Shown here: positions 13,255 to 14,918 of the stretch, piece by piece
Numbering within the stretch: the stretch's first letter is position 1
Layout: the number at the start of each line of letters is the position of its first letter
Assembly: GCA_005877525.1 (NCBI GenBank)
Contig: VBON01000016.1
Location: forward strand, 1-14,918
From: Nitrospirota bacterium
GTDB lineage: Bacteria > Nitrospirota > Nitrospiria > Nitrospirales > NS-4
Reading direction: 5' to 3'
DNA length: 14,918 nt
Position numbers and translations under genes: made by a program
Notes under the pieces: generated by a model
What the model saw: only the letters and a program-made list of their open reading frames with translations
What the model was told of the DNA's origin: nothing
Databases searched by the model: none

Positions 13255-14628
13255 ATGAGCGAGAAGCACTTGGTGGTGGTGGTGGGGGCGGGCCCTGCCG
13301 GCATGTCCGTGGCCAACATCATGTCCAAGCGTGGCCATGAAGTCGTGATCCTGAACCGGGACGTGAAGTTCGGCGGGCTCGCGGAATACGGCATCTTTCC
13401 CAATAAGCACAAACTGCGCGGAGGGCTCAGAAAGGGGTACTGGGAAATCCTCGGCCGCCCCAATGTCCATTACTTCGGCAACGTGACCATTGGGGAAGGC
13501 AAGCATCTGACCGTCCCAGAGCTCAAGGCGCTTGACGCGAGCGCCCTCGTCTTCTCTACAGGAGCGCAGGGTACCAAGACCATCGGGGTCGAAGGCGATA
13601 CGGCCCAGGGCGTCTATCATGCCAAAGACTGCGTCTATCATTATAATCTGCTTCCCGGATTCAGCACGCGTCCTTTTGAAATGGGCCAGCGGGTGGCGGT
13701 GATCGGCATCGGCGATGTCATGGTGGACATTGCCCACTGGCTGTCGCGACGCCGCCGTATCGGCGAAGTACATGTGATCGTTCGGCGGGGACCCGCGGAG
13801 CGCAAGTACAATCCCAAGGAGATCCGCGCAGTCTGTGCCTATATTGACGGCCCCGCCCTTCAGCAAGAGATTGACCGAGTGGCCTCTCGGCTCGAGGCGG
13901 TCGGCCAGACACCGGAAAAGGTACTCACCGAGATGCGCTCCGAATTCACTAAGTATGAGCCGGCGGAAAGCCAGACAGCCATAAGGTTTCATTTTCTGTC
14001 TTCCCCCAAGCGGGTACTGACGGACGCCGAGAATCGCGTGATTGGCTTGGAGATCGAAGACACGAAGCTGGAACCCAAAGGCGCAGACCTGGCGGCCGTG
14101 GGGCTAAAAACCTATTATTCGCTTCCCTGCGACAGCGTGGTGTTTGCGGTGGGGGACCGCGTAGACGACACGCTGGGACTTCCGTACAAGAGCGGCATCT
14201 TTATTACGAACCCTCACCGCACCACCAACGATCCTGACGACAGTCTGTTTCAAGCGTTTGACGAAGCCACAGGGCAGGTGATCCCCGGTGTATTCCTCTG
14301 CGGATGGGCCAGAAAGGCGAGCGAGGGCCTGGTGGGCGTCGCAAAACGCGACGGCGAGTGGTGCAGCGAAGTCGTCCTCCGGTATCTCGCTGGGCGACCA
14401 CCGCTTGGCGAGCCCGAGATAGCAGAGAAGATCCGCAAGTTGGAAACCCTGCTCGCGGGCCGTCAGCCGGAGCTCGTCCGAACGGATGAATTGACGGCCC
14501 TGAGTGAAATGGAACGTCAGGAAGGGCAGCGCCGCGATATCGAGGAGTTCAAATTTCCAACGAACGAAGAGATGGTGGCCGCGATCCGCAAAAAGAAGCA
14601 GGATATGAAGGAATCGGTTTTGCGCTAG
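13255..14628 (+). CDS. Adrenodoxin-reductase/FprA-like ferredoxin-NADP+ reductase
   Basis: 457 residues, the usual size of this family. It should exchange electrons between NADPH and ferredoxin through FAD. The FAD site is VVVVGAGPAG (7-16). FGGLAEYGIFPNKHK (from about 41) matches the GGLxRYGxAPDH block. A second Rossmann site, IGIGDVMVD (150-158), binds NADP; D154 and M156 replace the more usual Asn and Ala of GxGNVAxD. RRGP (177-180), followed by YNPKEIR, is the NADPH 2'-phosphate hallmark. GWARKASEGLVG (350-361) is the FAD-closing GWxKRGPxGxxG equivalent, lacking the usual Pro. The C-terminal EFKFPTNEEMVAAI also fits FprA. It could be annotated as a glutamate synthase small subunit, but the iron-sulphur N-terminus of GltD is absent. 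75 bp after fumC; the Shine-Dalgarno is weak. Its stop overlaps the convergent NAD kinase stop. Confidence 0.85.
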   Translation: MSEKHLVVVVGAGPAGMSVANIMSKRGHEVVILNRDVKFGGLAEYGIFPNKHKLRGGLRKGYWEILGRPNVHYFGNVTIGEGKHLTVPELKALDASALVFSTGAQGTKTIGVEGDTAQGVYHAKDCVYHYNLLPGFSTRPFEMGQRVAVIGIGDVMVDIAHWLSRRRRIGEVHVIVRRGPAERKYNPKEIRAVCAYIDGPALQQEIDRVASRLEAVGQTPEKVLTEMRSEFTKYEPAESQTAIRFHFLSSPKRVLTDAENRVIGLEIEDTKLEPKGADLAAVGLKTYYSLPCDSVVFAVGDRVDDTLGLPYKSGIFITNPHRTTNDPDDSLFQAFDEATGQVIPGVFLCGWARKASEGLVGVAKRDGEWCSEVVLRYLAGRPPLGEPEIAEKIRKLETLLAGRQPELVRTDELTALSEMERQEGQRRDIEEFKFPTNEEMVAAIRKKKQDMKESVLR

Positions 14629-14918
14629 CTCCCGTCCCCCCATTTCAGTTTCTTTCGCAGCACTTCATAGAAGGTACATTCGGGAAATCGGATGAGCTTG
14701 GCGTAATGATCCGAAGCGCTCACTTCAATGGTATCCTCATGACGCAGCGAGATGCCGACTTGCCCGTCAAAAGTTGCCATGGCGCCCTCCTCACGGCTCG
14801 TAATGACGACTTCCACTTGCGCGTCCTGCGGAATTACGATCGGACGATTGGTCAGTGTGTGAGGGCAGATCGGCGTCAGGATCAGCGCATGGACCGCCGG
14901 ATTGAGAATCGGCCCGCC
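14625..14918 (-). CDS. nadK: NAD kinase, C-terminal 97 residues (start beyond window)
   Basis: The frame is open from the right edge and ends at a TAG at 14627-14625. NAD kinase phosphorylates NAD to NADP in the cytoplasm. The visible part starts at GGPILNP and contains the family block TPICPHTLTNRPIVIP, then the beta-rich C-terminal domain with ATFDGQVGISLRHEDTIEVSAS and the ending FYEVLRKKLKWG. TPICPH is highly diagnostic of NadK. The N-terminal GGDGT catalytic motif lies outside the window. It is convergent with the ferredoxin-NADP reductase gene and shares the 4-bp palindrome CTAG with its stop. Confidence 0.93.
   Translation of the reverse strand, partial: GGPILNPAVHALILTPICPHTLTNRPIVIPQDAQVEVVITSREEGAMATFDGQVGISLRHEDTIEVSASDHYAKLIRFPECTFYEVLRKKLKWGDGS

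Noticed and set aside
12877..13992. Minus-strand ORF of 371 codons across the fumC-reductase junction
   Set aside because: It is antisense to two clearly identified enzymes, His/Arg/Gly-rich as shadow frames are, and matches no family I recognise.

Overview
The window looks like core chromosome of a Gram-negative bacterium. Protein style, fairly high GC, frequent GTG/TTG starts, a small RRM protein, a CHASE2 cyclase and a citrate synthase/fumarase/ferredoxin-reductase cluster all recall Nitrospira (Nitrospirota). That taxon is an inference from pattern recognition, not a search. I see no IS element, phage gene, CRISPR array, tRNA or rRNA. Both ends cut through genes.

Layout from left to right. 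(1) 1-1264, minus: a DUF3943-type exported, probably outer-membrane protein whose C-terminus lies beyond the left edge. (2) 1530-2444, plus: a beta-hydroxyacid dehydrogenase. (3) 2708-3034, plus: an RRM RNA-binding protein followed by a GC-rich hairpin. (4) 3206-5314, plus: LigD with ligase then polymerase domain and no phosphoesterase domain. (5) 5664-5951, plus: an HU-type DNA-binding protein, ending in a bidirectional terminator shared with a convergent ArsC-type reductase (6013-6363, minus). (6) 6504-6884, plus: an unrecognised 126-residue protein with a C-terminal four-cysteine motif, behind a very good sigma70-type promoter. (7) 6889-10365, minus: a tightly overlapping three-gene operon, CHASE2 adenylate cyclase, then exported SH3 protein, then exported M48 metalloprotease. 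(8) 10470-14628, plus: citrate synthase, class II fumarase and an adrenodoxin-reductase/FprA-like ferredoxin-NADP reductase. (9) 14625-14918, minus: the C-terminal part of NAD kinase, convergent with the reductase and overlapping its stop codon.

Two units look functionally coherent. The minus-strand operon joins a periplasmic sensor with cytoplasmic cAMP synthesis to two exported proteins, one a protease, which suggests envelope sensing or quality control. The plus-strand cluster joins two TCA/reductive-TCA enzymes to a ferredoxin/NADPH exchanger, with NAD kinase next door, which suggests central carbon and redox metabolism. No single gene is clearly a new kind of system. The least explained items are the four-cysteine protein, the cyclase-SH3-M48 operon, and a Ku-less view of a two-domain LigD.
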